Assembly: GCA_027484105.1 (NCBI GenBank)
Contig: JAIXUG010000010.1
Location: 1-49,099 of the forward strand
Source of the DNA: Comamonadaceae bacterium
GTDB taxonomy: Bacteria > Pseudomonadota > Gammaproteobacteria > Burkholderiales > Burkholderiaceae_C
Length of the DNA: 49,099 nucleotides
Reading direction: 5' to 3'
Under the pieces are notes generated by a model. It worked only from the letters and a program-made list of their open reading frames with translations, had not been told where the DNA came from and did no database searches. Shown in pieces: positions 42,256 through 49,099 of the stretch; positions within the stretch are counted from its first letter, which is position 1; each line of letters begins with the position of its first letter. The translations under genes were made by a program, and so were the position numbers.

Positions 42256-42432
42256 AGTCGGTTTTTCAGAGCCTTGTTGTGAGCTGATTTGTACAAGGTG
42301 CCAATCGGAGATAGTCTATCTGGGCGGTTAGCCTGACTTCTGAGGACGAAACCTTGTTGGGCATCTTCATGCTCAATTGGACCCTCGCTGGAGCCCTCGC
42401 CGATCAAATGGAGGGATTAAAAACGGAGGGTT

Positions 42433-42458
42433 CTAGTGCGGAAATCTGGTGCGGAAAT
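42433..42458. repeat. Right integrase arm-type repeats
   Basis: CTAGTGCGGAAATC at 42433-42446 followed at once by TGGTGCGGAAAT at 42447-42458. They match the left copies at 63-98 in the same direction. About 93 bases separate them from the tRNA copy, compared with about 57 bases on the left. Confidence 0.6.
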
Positions 42459-42550
42459 GGGGGAAATCCGGGGAAATCGAGGGGACCTCAATTTCAATTT
42501 TTACCTCTTAAAACACCCCCGGAAGGCCCCCTGTAATACCCTGGTACTAA

Positions 42551-42575
42551 GGTTCGAATCCCTCCGTTTCCGCCA
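42551..42575 (+). other. attR: displaced 3' end of the tRNA
   Basis: A T-loop TTCGAAT, the 3' strand of the T stem (CCCTC), a seven-base acceptor strand (CGTTTCC), G73 and CCA. The bases just before (ACTAA) cannot form the 5' T stem or a complete tRNA, so this is a fragment. G73 and the length fit tRNA-Ser. The identity core probably starts at GGTTCGAAT. Confidence 0.82.
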
Positions 42576-42582
42576 ACCCCTG

Positions 42583-42615
42583 AAAAGCCCGACCTCAACT
42601 GTCGGGCTTTTTTTC
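42583..42615 (+). terminator. Original tRNA terminator
   Basis: Stem AAAAGCCCGAC/GTCGGGCTTTT with a CTCAACT loop and a run of seven T. Immediately downstream of the tRNA fragment, it is most likely the terminator that served the tRNA before integration. Confidence 0.85.
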
Positions 42616-42829
42616 GTCTTTACTCCCTCCCATTCCCCCCCTTTTTTCAACGCATGCCGTTCACAGGGCAGTGCGGCGCTTGACCGTCTTTGGGGCTGAT
42701 GATTTGATGAATTTCATCGTTTAACAATTTTTTACCTTTGTAATTCTTAGGGTAACTAAATTTAGCAAATGAAGTCCTTATTTTGTGTAAAATAGCCATC
42801 AAAGTATTAAAAATAGCTGTGAATGCATC

Positions 42830-44233
42830 ATGTCCAAGCAAACTGTTAAAAATCTGCTGAATACCCTCGTGGTTTCCTGCGCATGCATCTTGGCTGCCCA
42901 TGCTCAGCCGGCCCCAGTAGTGCAGCCGAGCATTCGCTTGGCGGACATTGCCAACAGCAGCGTGATGGCACTGCCGGACATGTTGGCAGACCCGTTGCCC
43001 ACAAGCCACTCAACCCTTGGACCCGCAGCAAGTCTGGCCGACTTGGTTCGGCAAGGTTTGCAACAGAGTCCACAACTGCGGCAAAGCGCGGCGCAACTGG
43101 ATGCAGCCCAGTCAGGTCGCAAAGTCGCAAGGGCCGACTTGTTGTCCAACTTCTCGATGCGTTATGCGGCCGGTCCTGAGGCATCGCGCTCTCCAGGTCA
43201 AGCCATCAGTCATCACCGCCGGGAAGTGGGCACTGTTCGATTGACGCAACCCCTTTTCAACGCCAGCCTCACACAGGAATGGCAATCGACTCAGCAAGTT
43301 GAAAGCGCTGCACAGCGCAGACTCCAGGCGGCCAAAGACAACGTCACCCTCTCAGTGGTACGGGCCACCATTGACCTGAGTGCGGCACGCTTGGTCCTGG
43401 ATTTTTCCAACGTTCAGCTGGCCCATCTGCAAAGCATTCTGGATTACCTTGAAAAACGCGCGGCTGCCGGTGCCTCCAGTGTGTCCGACCTCGAGCGCGC
43501 CAAGTCCAGGGTGTTCACTGCGCGGCAAACACGCATGGAGCAACAAGCTGCATACCGCAATGCGTTCAATGAACTTCGTCGCTTGACGCAGCAATCGCCA
43601 ACGGCCATCCGCTTGCCCTCCATGGCTGACTTTCCGGCACTTCAATCAGAAGGCACCAACTTGCATGTTTTGGCCATGCAAAACAACCCCGACATCCTGG
43701 CTGCCGAACTCGATGTCAAGGCGCAAGAGAAACGCGTCAAGGCCGAGTGGTCCAAGTACAAGCCCGAAATTGGCTTGAGCCTTGAATACGACGACAGCCG
43801 CAATCTGCGTGGCATCAATGGCCCCAATCACGACGTGCGGGCGCTGGTGGTGGCCAACTGGGCTGTCTCATTGGGTGGCAAGGAATGGCACCAGGCCGAA
43901 CAAGCCATGGCCGAGATGCGCCAAAAAGAAGCCCGTCTTGAAGACGAAAAGCAACGTCTCATGCAGTCGCTTGAAAGTGATGCCACCTTGTTCGAATCCG
44001 CCGCTTTCAGGGTGGCCACCGCCCAACTGGAGCAAGAAGCTGCCGGCAAAGTGATTGCTGCCGTAGAGGCTCAGTTGAGCTCAGGTCGATTGGGCTCACT
44101 TTTGGAGGCACTGGACGCCAGTGAGCGGTTTTTTGCCTCACGCCAACGCTTGGTTCAGGCCATCGCACAGCAACTCAAAGCCCACGCCCAACTGCTGGCC
44201 CGTGTGGGGCAGCTGGGCGATCTTCAGCCCTGA
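42830..44233 (+). CDS. TolC-like outer membrane channel of a type I secretion locus
   Basis: A 467-residue outer membrane efflux protein with a signal peptide (to about residue 26). The TolC repeats start with LADLVRQGLQQSPQLRQSAAQLDAAQ and end with long helices (QAEQAMAEMRQKEARLEDEKQRL). The family forms trimers that span the outer membrane and periplasm. Together with the HlyD-like gene downstream it should form the outer part of a type I secretion system. It is the first host gene right of the prophage and first of a five-gene row on the plus strand. Confidence 0.92.
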   Translation: MSKQTVKNLLNTLVVSCACILAAHAQPAPVVQPSIRLADIANSSVMALPDMLADPLPTSHSTLGPAASLADLVRQGLQQSPQLRQSAAQLDAAQSGRKVARADLLSNFSMRYAAGPEASRSPGQAISHHRREVGTVRLTQPLFNASLTQEWQSTQQVESAAQRRLQAAKDNVTLSVVRATIDLSAARLVLDFSNVQLAHLQSILDYLEKRAAAGASSVSDLERAKSRVFTARQTRMEQQAAYRNAFNELRRLTQQSPTAIRLPSMADFPALQSEGTNLHVLAMQNNPDILAAELDVKAQEKRVKAEWSKYKPEIGLSLEYDDSRNLRGINGPNHDVRALVVANWAVSLGGKEWHQAEQAMAEMRQKEARLEDEKQRLMQSLESDATLFESAAFRVATAQLEQEAAGKVIAAVEAQLSSGRLGSLLEALDASERFFASRQRLVQAIAQQLKAHAQLLARVGQLGDLQP

Positions 44234-44273
44234 TCCGCATCGGCCGAACCCTTCCATTTCCTGAAAAACCCAC

Positions 44274-45023
44274 ATGAACGCATCGCACGATTCGGATGAA
44301 GCCGCTGACATCTTTTGGCCAGGCTATGTTGACGCCGTGACCAACCTCGCCATCAATTTGCTGTTTGTGATTGCCGTCATGAGCATTGTGGTGTTGGGCG
44401 CCACCTTGCAAATCGCACAAATGACCAAGAAAAAAGCCTTGGAAGAGGCGCAATCTACCCAGACCGCATCTTCGGACTCGCATGTGCAAGCCCGCCAGCG
44501 GGGTGACCACCACAAAGATGCCAACGCCACCCTCGCAGGTGCGCCGCCCACGCAGCAACAAACCATCCATGAAGTGATGGCCAAACTCGAAAAAACCCAG
44601 CAACAACTTGTGCAAGCCCAGCGCGAAATCAGCGTCCTGCAGAGCATTCGACCTGACATCGTGTTGGCCAAAGACAACCAACCCACCGAGCCCCAATCCA
44701 GCAACCGCATCCACACCTTGGCCCAACAGGCTCTGGTGGTGGCGTTCAACCGTGAGGTGGTGACCCTGTCCAAAACAGAAGCTGCCGAGTTGATCGACAA
44801 GATCAAAAAGATCAGCCCCTTGGCTGCGGGCCGCTGGCAAATCAATGTGATCTCACCCAAAGGCTATTCCGAAGCCGCTCGCCTGTCTTTTTACCGTGCC
44901 AATGCCGTTCGCAACGCTTTGCTTGAAAACGGCGCAACCCCAGCAGCGATCGACTTGAGCATCAGCGAGAGCACACAAGCTGGCGCTGACAACACCAAAG
45001 TGTTGATCCGGTGGATGCCATGA
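44274..45023 (+). CDS. OmpA/MotB-like membrane protein
   Basis: A 249-residue protein with one membrane segment (about 23-48, NLAINLLFVIAVMSIVVLGATL) after a short acidic N-terminus. A Gln/Lys-rich linker leads to an OmpA-like C-terminal domain (about 140-249; EAARLSFYRANAVRNALLENG). The layout is that of MotB-type stator partners, which bind peptidoglycan and pair with MotA/ExbB-type channels. A MotA/ExbB-like gene is two genes downstream. The stop overlaps the next start (ATGA). Confidence 0.85.
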   Translation: MNASHDSDEAADIFWPGYVDAVTNLAINLLFVIAVMSIVVLGATLQIAQMTKKKALEEAQSTQTASSDSHVQARQRGDHHKDANATLAGAPPTQQQTIHEVMAKLEKTQQQLVQAQREISVLQSIRPDIVLAKDNQPTEPQSSNRIHTLAQQALVVAFNREVVTLSKTEAAELIDKIKKISPLAAGRWQINVISPKGYSEAARLSFYRANAVRNALLENGATPAAIDLSISESTQAGADNTKVLIRWMP

Positions 45024-46276
45024 CCCAAGGCCTGCAAAACGATCGAAAACTGCTGCTCGCTTTGGCTGCGCTGCTGTTGGCTGGATTGGCGTGGGCCAGC
45101 CTGGCGCCCATCGATCAGATCGTCCGAGCCGAGGGGCGCATCATAGCGGCTGGTCGAGCCCAAATCGTGCAGCATTTGGAAGGAGGCATCGTGCAGCAAA
45201 TCTTGGTGCGCGAAGGTCAAGTCGTCAAAGCCGGTGATGTGCTCATGCGCTTGTCCAATGTTCAGGCCAGCACCACCGTGCAACAAGGTCGCACCCGTTT
45301 GTCGGCGCTGCAGGCACAACAAGCGCGGCTCATCGCCGAAGCCCAAGGCCTCAATGAGCCTCATTTTCCCGCGCACATCCCCAGCGACTTGCAGCGCGAA
45401 TCCATCCATGCATTTCGTGAACGCTTGAGCCGTTTCCGGGCCGAACGCATGGTCATCGCGCAGCAACACAGCCAGCGCAAAGCCGAACTCCAAGAAGCGC
45501 GCCAACGCATCGTCAGCACCCAGGCCGAACTCGACTTGGCCAAGAAGCAGTCCAGTTTGATGGATGGACTTTACAAAAAGGGTGCCGCTTCACAAATGGA
45601 AAACATCGACGCCCAAAGCCGCGTGCAAAAGTTGCTCAGCAACCTCAGTGAACTGCAAAACTCCCTCCCACGCCTGGAGTCAGGCATCGCTGAATTGCAA
45701 GCCAAACTGAACGAATCGGAATCCCGTTTCAGGGCCGAAGCGCGCACGGAGTTGATCCAGGTGAGCGCAGAAATATCCAAAATCAGCCTGGCGGTTGATG
45801 GCGACGCCGATCGGCTTGATCGCACCGAGGTGCGCGCGCCCGCCAGCGGCTACATCAACCGAATGCACTTCAACACCATGGGCGGTGTGGTCAAACCGGG
45901 TGAAGCCCTGCTCGAAATCACCCCCAGTGAAGGGCCTGTGGCAGTGGAGGCGCGCGTGCGCCCCAACGACCGTGCATCTTTGCGTGCAGGTCTGCCCACC
46001 CAAGTCAAAGTCGGTGCATACGACTACGCCATCTACGGCGCATTGGCAGGGCGCCTGGTCGAGGTCAGTGCAGACACCTTGCCCGACGAAACCGGTCATC
46101 GCTATTACCGCGTCTTGATTCAAACCGATACCCCCAGCGCACGCATGGCCGCAGTGTCGATCTTGCCTGGCATGACCGCCACAGCCGACGTGGTTTTGGG
46201 CCAACGCAGCGTATTGACCTATTTGCTTTCACCCCTGCTGCGGTTTCAGCAGCGCGCATTCACCGAACCCACCTGA
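45020..46276 (+). CDS. HlyD-like type I secretion adaptor
   Basis: Start at ATG 45020, which overlaps the stop of the previous gene. The 418-residue protein has one N-terminal membrane segment (about 11-30), the barrel-sandwich half HLEGGIVQQILVREGQVVKAGDVL, a long alpha hairpin (about 75-260) and the second half VRAPASGYINRMHFNTMGGVVKPGE. The C-terminal barrel (LAGRLVEVSADTLPDETGHRYYRV) is typical of T1SS adaptors. It connects an inner membrane ABC exporter with TolC. The ABC exporter is not in the window. Confidence 0.93.
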   Translation: MTQGLQNDRKLLLALAALLLAGLAWASLAPIDQIVRAEGRIIAAGRAQIVQHLEGGIVQQILVREGQVVKAGDVLMRLSNVQASTTVQQGRTRLSALQAQQARLIAEAQGLNEPHFPAHIPSDLQRESIHAFRERLSRFRAERMVIAQQHSQRKAELQEARQRIVSTQAELDLAKKQSSLMDGLYKKGAASQMENIDAQSRVQKLLSNLSELQNSLPRLESGIAELQAKLNESESRFRAEARTELIQVSAEISKISLAVDGDADRLDRTEVRAPASGYINRMHFNTMGGVVKPGEALLEITPSEGPVAVEARVRPNDRASLRAGLPTQVKVGAYDYAIYGALAGRLVEVSADTLPDETGHRYYRVLIQTDTPSARMAAVSILPGMTATADVVLGQRSVLTYLLSPLLRFQQRAFTEPT

Positions 46277-46309
46277 GCTTGATCCTAAAAAAACTCGAAG
46301 GAAAACAAC

Positions 46310-48001
46310 ATGAAACGACTGCAACTTTATTACTGGTACATCGGCGTCCCCGTCGCGCTTGTTTTTATTGGAGCCTTTGTTTTTTGGGACGCCATCATCA
46401 GCACGGTGGAAGGCAACCCCCACCCCCAAATCAACTACATCATCTTTTTTCTGGTGGTCGTGGGCTGCTACCAAATGCTGGCCCATGTCTGGCGCATCAA
46501 CAAAGAAGGGGCATTGTTTCGCAAGTACCGGCGCATGGTGGAGAGTGGCATATCCGACGAAGAGCTCGACCAATCGCTGGCCGACATCCAGAAAAAGCAC
46601 GACATCGTCCCCATGATGCAACTGATTCAGGCCCTGAGAGACCAAGACCTCACCCCGGTTCAGCATGCCGCCATCGAATCCGAAATGACCCGATTCAGCG
46701 CCCGACAAAACCGTCGGCTCATGATGTCTCAGTTCATGGGCGGCTTGATGGTGGGTATGGGCTTGCTCGGAACCTTCATCGGCTTGTTAGGTGCTTTGGC
46801 AGAAATCGGCAAGCTCATTGGCTCCTTTGACTTGGGCTCTGGCATGGCCGACCCCGTGGCTGCCATCAGCGAACTGGTCGCGAGATTGACCGCTCCCATG
46901 CAGGCCATGGGCGTGGCCTTCAGTGCCTCCTTGTTCGGGGTGTTGGGCTCACTCATCATGGGTGTGTTGTCTGTAGGCGTACGCAGCGCATCCAGTGATC
47001 TGGTGTCCTTTGTCCAATCAGACACCTCCCTCATGATCGACATCACCCACGCCAACAAAGAAGCTGCGTTGGGCAACGCCATGAGCGACACCTTGGGTGC
47101 ATTGGCAGAACACTCGCCACTTCTGCGCAGTTTGGCCTTGGCCCTTGACCACTCCGAGCGCAGAGTTCGCGAGCTCGTCTCAGCCCTGGGCGTGCTGGCA
47201 TCCCGCACAGAAACCAACAACCACGGCACCGCCAACCTGATTCAACAAATCAGCCAGCAAAGCGAACAGCAAACCCAACTTCTGAGCGTCGTCAGTCAGC
47301 TGCATCTGAGCCACAACCAATTGGCCGAGCGTCAAGCCCAAATGGCTGACGCACACACCCACATTGCCCAATCGCTCGACCGTCAGATTCAGGTCATTGA
47401 GAAAGCCATCGACAACCAGACCGAGCACCACGTTCAACAGGCACAAGCGCAACAAAGCTTGTGGGCAGAGCAGGCTCTGTCGCAGAACGCTGTGCTCGCC
47501 AAACAAGCCGAAAACTTTGAAGCATTGCTCAAAGCTCAGATCGAGGAATCAGCAGCCCAAATCCGTGCGCAAAGCACCCTTTGGAAAACCTACCTCGACC
47601 AACAGCAAAGAATGTACAAAGCCAGCGAAGAAGCGCATTCGAGCCAGTTGTACCTGGCTGAGCAAGCTCGTAAAGCCCATTGGGGGCAGTGCGCCCAAAG
47701 CCTGGAGTCGGGTTTGAGTCAACTGATCGATCAGCAAACCCAAACCCAACAAGCGCTGTCTCACTATGCCGGTCAAACCATCCGCATGAGCGAACAAGTC
47801 AGTACCGAATCGCAGAGGCAAACCCGTATTCAGCAAGAGATGGCCTCTTTGGTCACCGATCAGGGAAAAAGCCACATTCAAGAAATGGAAACCAACCGCA
47901 CATTTTTGATGCGCATTGAAAGTCTGCTCGAAGAAAACCAGTTGCGCCACACCCAGACCATGGCGCTATTTCAGCACCTGGCGACCTCCACACAAAAATA
48001 A
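46310..48001 (+). CDS. MotA/TolQ/ExbB-like protein with long coiled-coil tail
   Basis: A 563-residue protein with GAAGG before the ATG. Two membrane segments lie at about 8-30 and 41-62. The MotA/TolQ/ExbB-type pair is near residues 138-170 (MGGLMVGMGLLGTFIGLLGAL) and 200-228 (PMQAMGVAFSASLFGVLGSLIMG). From about residue 290 the protein is a Gln-rich coiled coil to the end. Usual family members have no such 270-residue tail. With the OmpA/MotB-like protein it could form a proton-driven complex linked to the secretion machine. No known system name fits securely. Confidence 0.88.
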   Translation: MKRLQLYYWYIGVPVALVFIGAFVFWDAIISTVEGNPHPQINYIIFFLVVVGCYQMLAHVWRINKEGALFRKYRRMVESGISDEELDQSLADIQKKHDIVPMMQLIQALRDQDLTPVQHAAIESEMTRFSARQNRRLMMSQFMGGLMVGMGLLGTFIGLLGALAEIGKLIGSFDLGSGMADPVAAISELVARLTAPMQAMGVAFSASLFGVLGSLIMGVLSVGVRSASSDLVSFVQSDTSLMIDITHANKEAALGNAMSDTLGALAEHSPLLRSLALALDHSERRVRELVSALGVLASRTETNNHGTANLIQQISQQSEQQTQLLSVVSQLHLSHNQLAERQAQMADAHTHIAQSLDRQIQVIEKAIDNQTEHHVQQAQAQQSLWAEQALSQNAVLAKQAENFEALLKAQIEESAAQIRAQSTLWKTYLDQQQRMYKASEEAHSSQLYLAEQARKAHWGQCAQSLESGLSQLIDQQTQTQQALSHYAGQTIRMSEQVSTESQRQTRIQQEMASLVTDQGKSHIQEMETNRTFLMRIESLLEENQLRHTQTMALFQHLATSTQK

Positions 48002-48052
48002 ACAAGCAAAGCCACGGGCCTAAGCCATTGATCGACCCAGCAGAGATAAAGC

Positions 48053-49099
48053 ATGTCCACAACTTCCGCCACATCCTCACCCCTTGCTGTACAAATAGTT
48101 CGTGCAGATATCCAGAGTGATGGCACCTTGCAATTCAATGTGCCGCAGCATTCGCAAGACATCCGTTCGGTGGACGCCGTGGATCTGGACTTGGTCTTCA
48201 CGACCTTCAGTGGCGAAAAAATCATCCTTCAGCAAGCCGCATTGCAGGCGGCCATCAAGCCCCAAAGCCCGATTGTTTTTGGCGATGGTTTCAGCATCAC
48301 AGCCGCTGACCAAAGTAAAAAAATTGGCATGCTCAAACCGGTCGAGGGAGGAAGCTTTCGCCTGCATTCGGCCGCGGCCGTGGCCACAAACCCCGAAAAG
48401 ATCAGCGGAGATGAGTTCGGCCTGGGCAAAGACCTGCAGGACGCGATGAACAAACTCACGCAAACCAGCCAGCAGCTCGAAAAAGTCTTGCAAAACCTCA
48501 CCACAGCCAGTTTGACCAGTCCCGCAGACCCCGTGCGCACGCAAGGCATCGGCCCCGGGGTCACCTTGGCCAAATTCAAATCTCAGGCGCCAGACCAGTT
48601 CGCCTCGCCAACACCGGGCGTGCCACCCAAACCTCAAGACGATGACAAATCGATCAACAGCATCAACAGCATCAACAGCATCAACAGCATCAACAGTGTG
48701 AACAGTGTTGAGAGTCAAACCAGCACCAACAGCACTGCAAGCATTGGCAGTAATGGCAGCACGAAGAGCACCGACAGCACGAAAAGTTCTGACAGCACAA
48801 AGAGTACTGTCAGCACGAAAAGCATTGACAGCGAGAACAGCGAGAACAGCGAGAACAGCGAGAACAGCGAGAACAGCGAGAACAGCGAGAACAGCGAGAA
48901 CAGCATTGATAGCACTAATGGCCACAACAGCATCAACAGCATCAACAGCATTGATAGCGAATACAGCAGAAACAGCGTTAACAGCTTAAATAGCGTAAAC
49001 AGCACCAACAGCACCAACAGCACCAACAGCACCAACAGCACCAACAGCACCACCAGCAACGGTGGCAGCGGCAGCAGCAGCCAAGGCAGCAATGAGTCC
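48053..49099 (+). CDS. N-terminal part of a large Asn-Ser-X repeat protein (partial)
   Basis: An open frame of 349 codons from ATG 48053 to the window end without a stop. Residues 1-110 form a beta-rich domain (VQIVRADIQSDGTLQFNVPQ, then VDLDLVFTTFSGEKIILQQA) like the prefix domains of large type I-secreted adhesins. A helical stretch (about 135-160) and a Pro-rich linker follow. From about residue 200 the protein is made of N-S-x tripeptides (NSI, NSE, NST) coded by nine-base repeats. It has no signal peptide, as expected for a type I substrate. It follows the secretion genes and is probably their substrate. Confidence 0.8.
   Translation, partial: MSTTSATSSPLAVQIVRADIQSDGTLQFNVPQHSQDIRSVDAVDLDLVFTTFSGEKIILQQAALQAAIKPQSPIVFGDGFSITAADQSKKIGMLKPVEGGSFRLHSAAAVATNPEKISGDEFGLGKDLQDAMNKLTQTSQQLEKVLQNLTTASLTSPADPVRTQGIGPGVTLAKFKSQAPDQFASPTPGVPPKPQDDDKSINSINSINSINSINSVNSVESQTSTNSTASIGSNGSTKSTDSTKSSDSTKSTVSTKSIDSENSENSENSENSENSENSENSENSIDSTNGHNSINSINSIDSEYSRNSVNSLNSVNSTNSTNSTNSTNSTNSTTSNGGSGSSSQGSNES
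48652..49048 (+). repeat. Nine-base minisatellite encoding Asn-Ser-X
   Basis: Blocks of exact nine-base units: ATCAACAGC five times near 48652-48696 (last unit one base changed), GAGAACAGC eight times at 48833-48904, and ACCAACAGC five times at 49004-49048, with degenerate units between. All units stay in frame, so copy-number changes alter only the length of the protein. Confidence 0.92.

Larger units (their letters stand above)
1..42575. mobile_element. Temperate siphovirus-type prophage with metal-efflux cargo
   Basis: The element runs from a tRNA 3' end at positions 1-6 to a second partial copy of a tRNA 3' end at 42551-42575. Inside are integrase and excisionase at the left edge, an immunity region, a replication gene, HK97-like head and tail genes in standard order, a lysis cassette, and an RND metal-efflux operon next to the right end. 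Arm-type repeats lie just inside both ends. Only six bases of the left core are visible, so the left boundary rests on the CCGCCA end, the adjacent terminator and the integrase that points at it. No structural gene looks broken, so the phage part may still be functional. The total of about 42.6 kb fits a normal siphovirus capsid. Confidence 0.88.
42256..42829. other. Right end of the prophage and start of host DNA, no gene
   Basis: No gene in these 574 bases. The first part is phage DNA up to the arm repeats (42433-42458) and the tRNA copy (42551-42575). A terminator follows (42583-42615), then an AT-rich host stretch (about 42700-42829) that must contain the promoter of the secretion locus; TAAAAT at 42788-42793 could be its -10 box, without a clear -35. 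Confidence 0.6.

Noticed and set aside
42551..42575. Complete tRNA gene at the right junction
   Set aside because: Only the T loop, the 3' T-stem strand and the acceptor end are present; no D arm or anticodon arm precedes it.
42354..42699. Small plus-strand frames near the right end
   Set aside because: They run through the arm repeats, the tRNA fragment and the terminator and show no ribosome binding site or family.
48652..49060. CRISPR or satellite DNA
   Set aside because: The period is nine bases, stays in frame with a coding sequence and has no spacer structure.

Overview
The window holds an almost complete siphovirus-type prophage (about positions 7-42575) and about 6.5 kb of host chromosome to its right. 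Codon use, the close relatives that the proteins call to mind (Xis of the GYTPKAIR type, P27-like small terminase, CzcI, CzcCBA) and the moderately high GC suggest a betaproteobacterium of the order Burkholderiales, perhaps Comamonadaceae. That placement is inference from family knowledge, not a database result. The element sits in the 3' end of a tRNA gene, probably tRNA-Ser. Positions 1-6 are the last bases of the intact tRNA, which lies mostly outside the window. A 25-base copy of the T-arm and acceptor end at 42551-42575 marks the other junction. Short direct repeats (CTAGTGCGGAAATC) lie just inside both ends and look like integrase arm sites.

The left arm (52-5686, minus strand) encodes integrase, excisionase, a DEAH helicase, a Cas4/RecB-like nuclease, a DUF669 protein, an AAA ATPase and a small membrane protein. 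It is driven by a leftward promoter at 5827-5870. Next comes the immunity region (5884-8263). A minus-strand operon encodes an HTH repressor without a LexA-type protease domain, a DUF6932 nucleotidyltransferase-like protein and a 303-residue protein of unknown function. It faces a Cro-like gene. Three promoters share the same operator motif between -35 and -10, and two of them should give leaderless mRNAs. Rightward follow a primase-polymerase/helicase, an unusual 22-bp inverted repeat and a Q/ArpU-like late regulator.

The late region (11504-34516, plus strand) has HK97-like order: HNH, TerS, TerL, portal, protease, capsid, connectors, tail tube, a frameshifted tail chaperone pair, tape measure, DUF2460, DUF2163, NlpC/P60, tail hub, a tail-tip or fibre protein, a membrane protein, an M15 endolysin and a holin-like protein. 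A four-gene accessory module lies between TerL and portal (13975-17435): two paralogous small proteins, a 741-residue protein with about 18 repeats of 22-24 residues, and an adaptor-like protein.

Between the lysis genes and the right attachment site lies a metal-efflux cargo on the minus strand (34612-41649): CzcI-like, CzcC-like, a membrane-anchored HDH protein, CzcB-like, a CzcA-like RND pump and a small periplasmic protein. It is followed by a frameshifted HTH gene. If the ends are right, a temperate phage carries a complete heavy-metal RND system of about 7 kb.

Right of the element the host DNA (42830 to the end) encodes a TolC-like outer membrane protein, an OmpA-like membrane protein, an HlyD-like adaptor, a MotA/TolQ/ExbB-like protein with a long coiled-coil tail, and the start of a protein with an Asn-Ser-X minisatellite that runs off the window. 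This looks like a type I secretion locus for a large surface protein, coupled to a proton-channel-type energiser. The ABC ATPase is not in the window.
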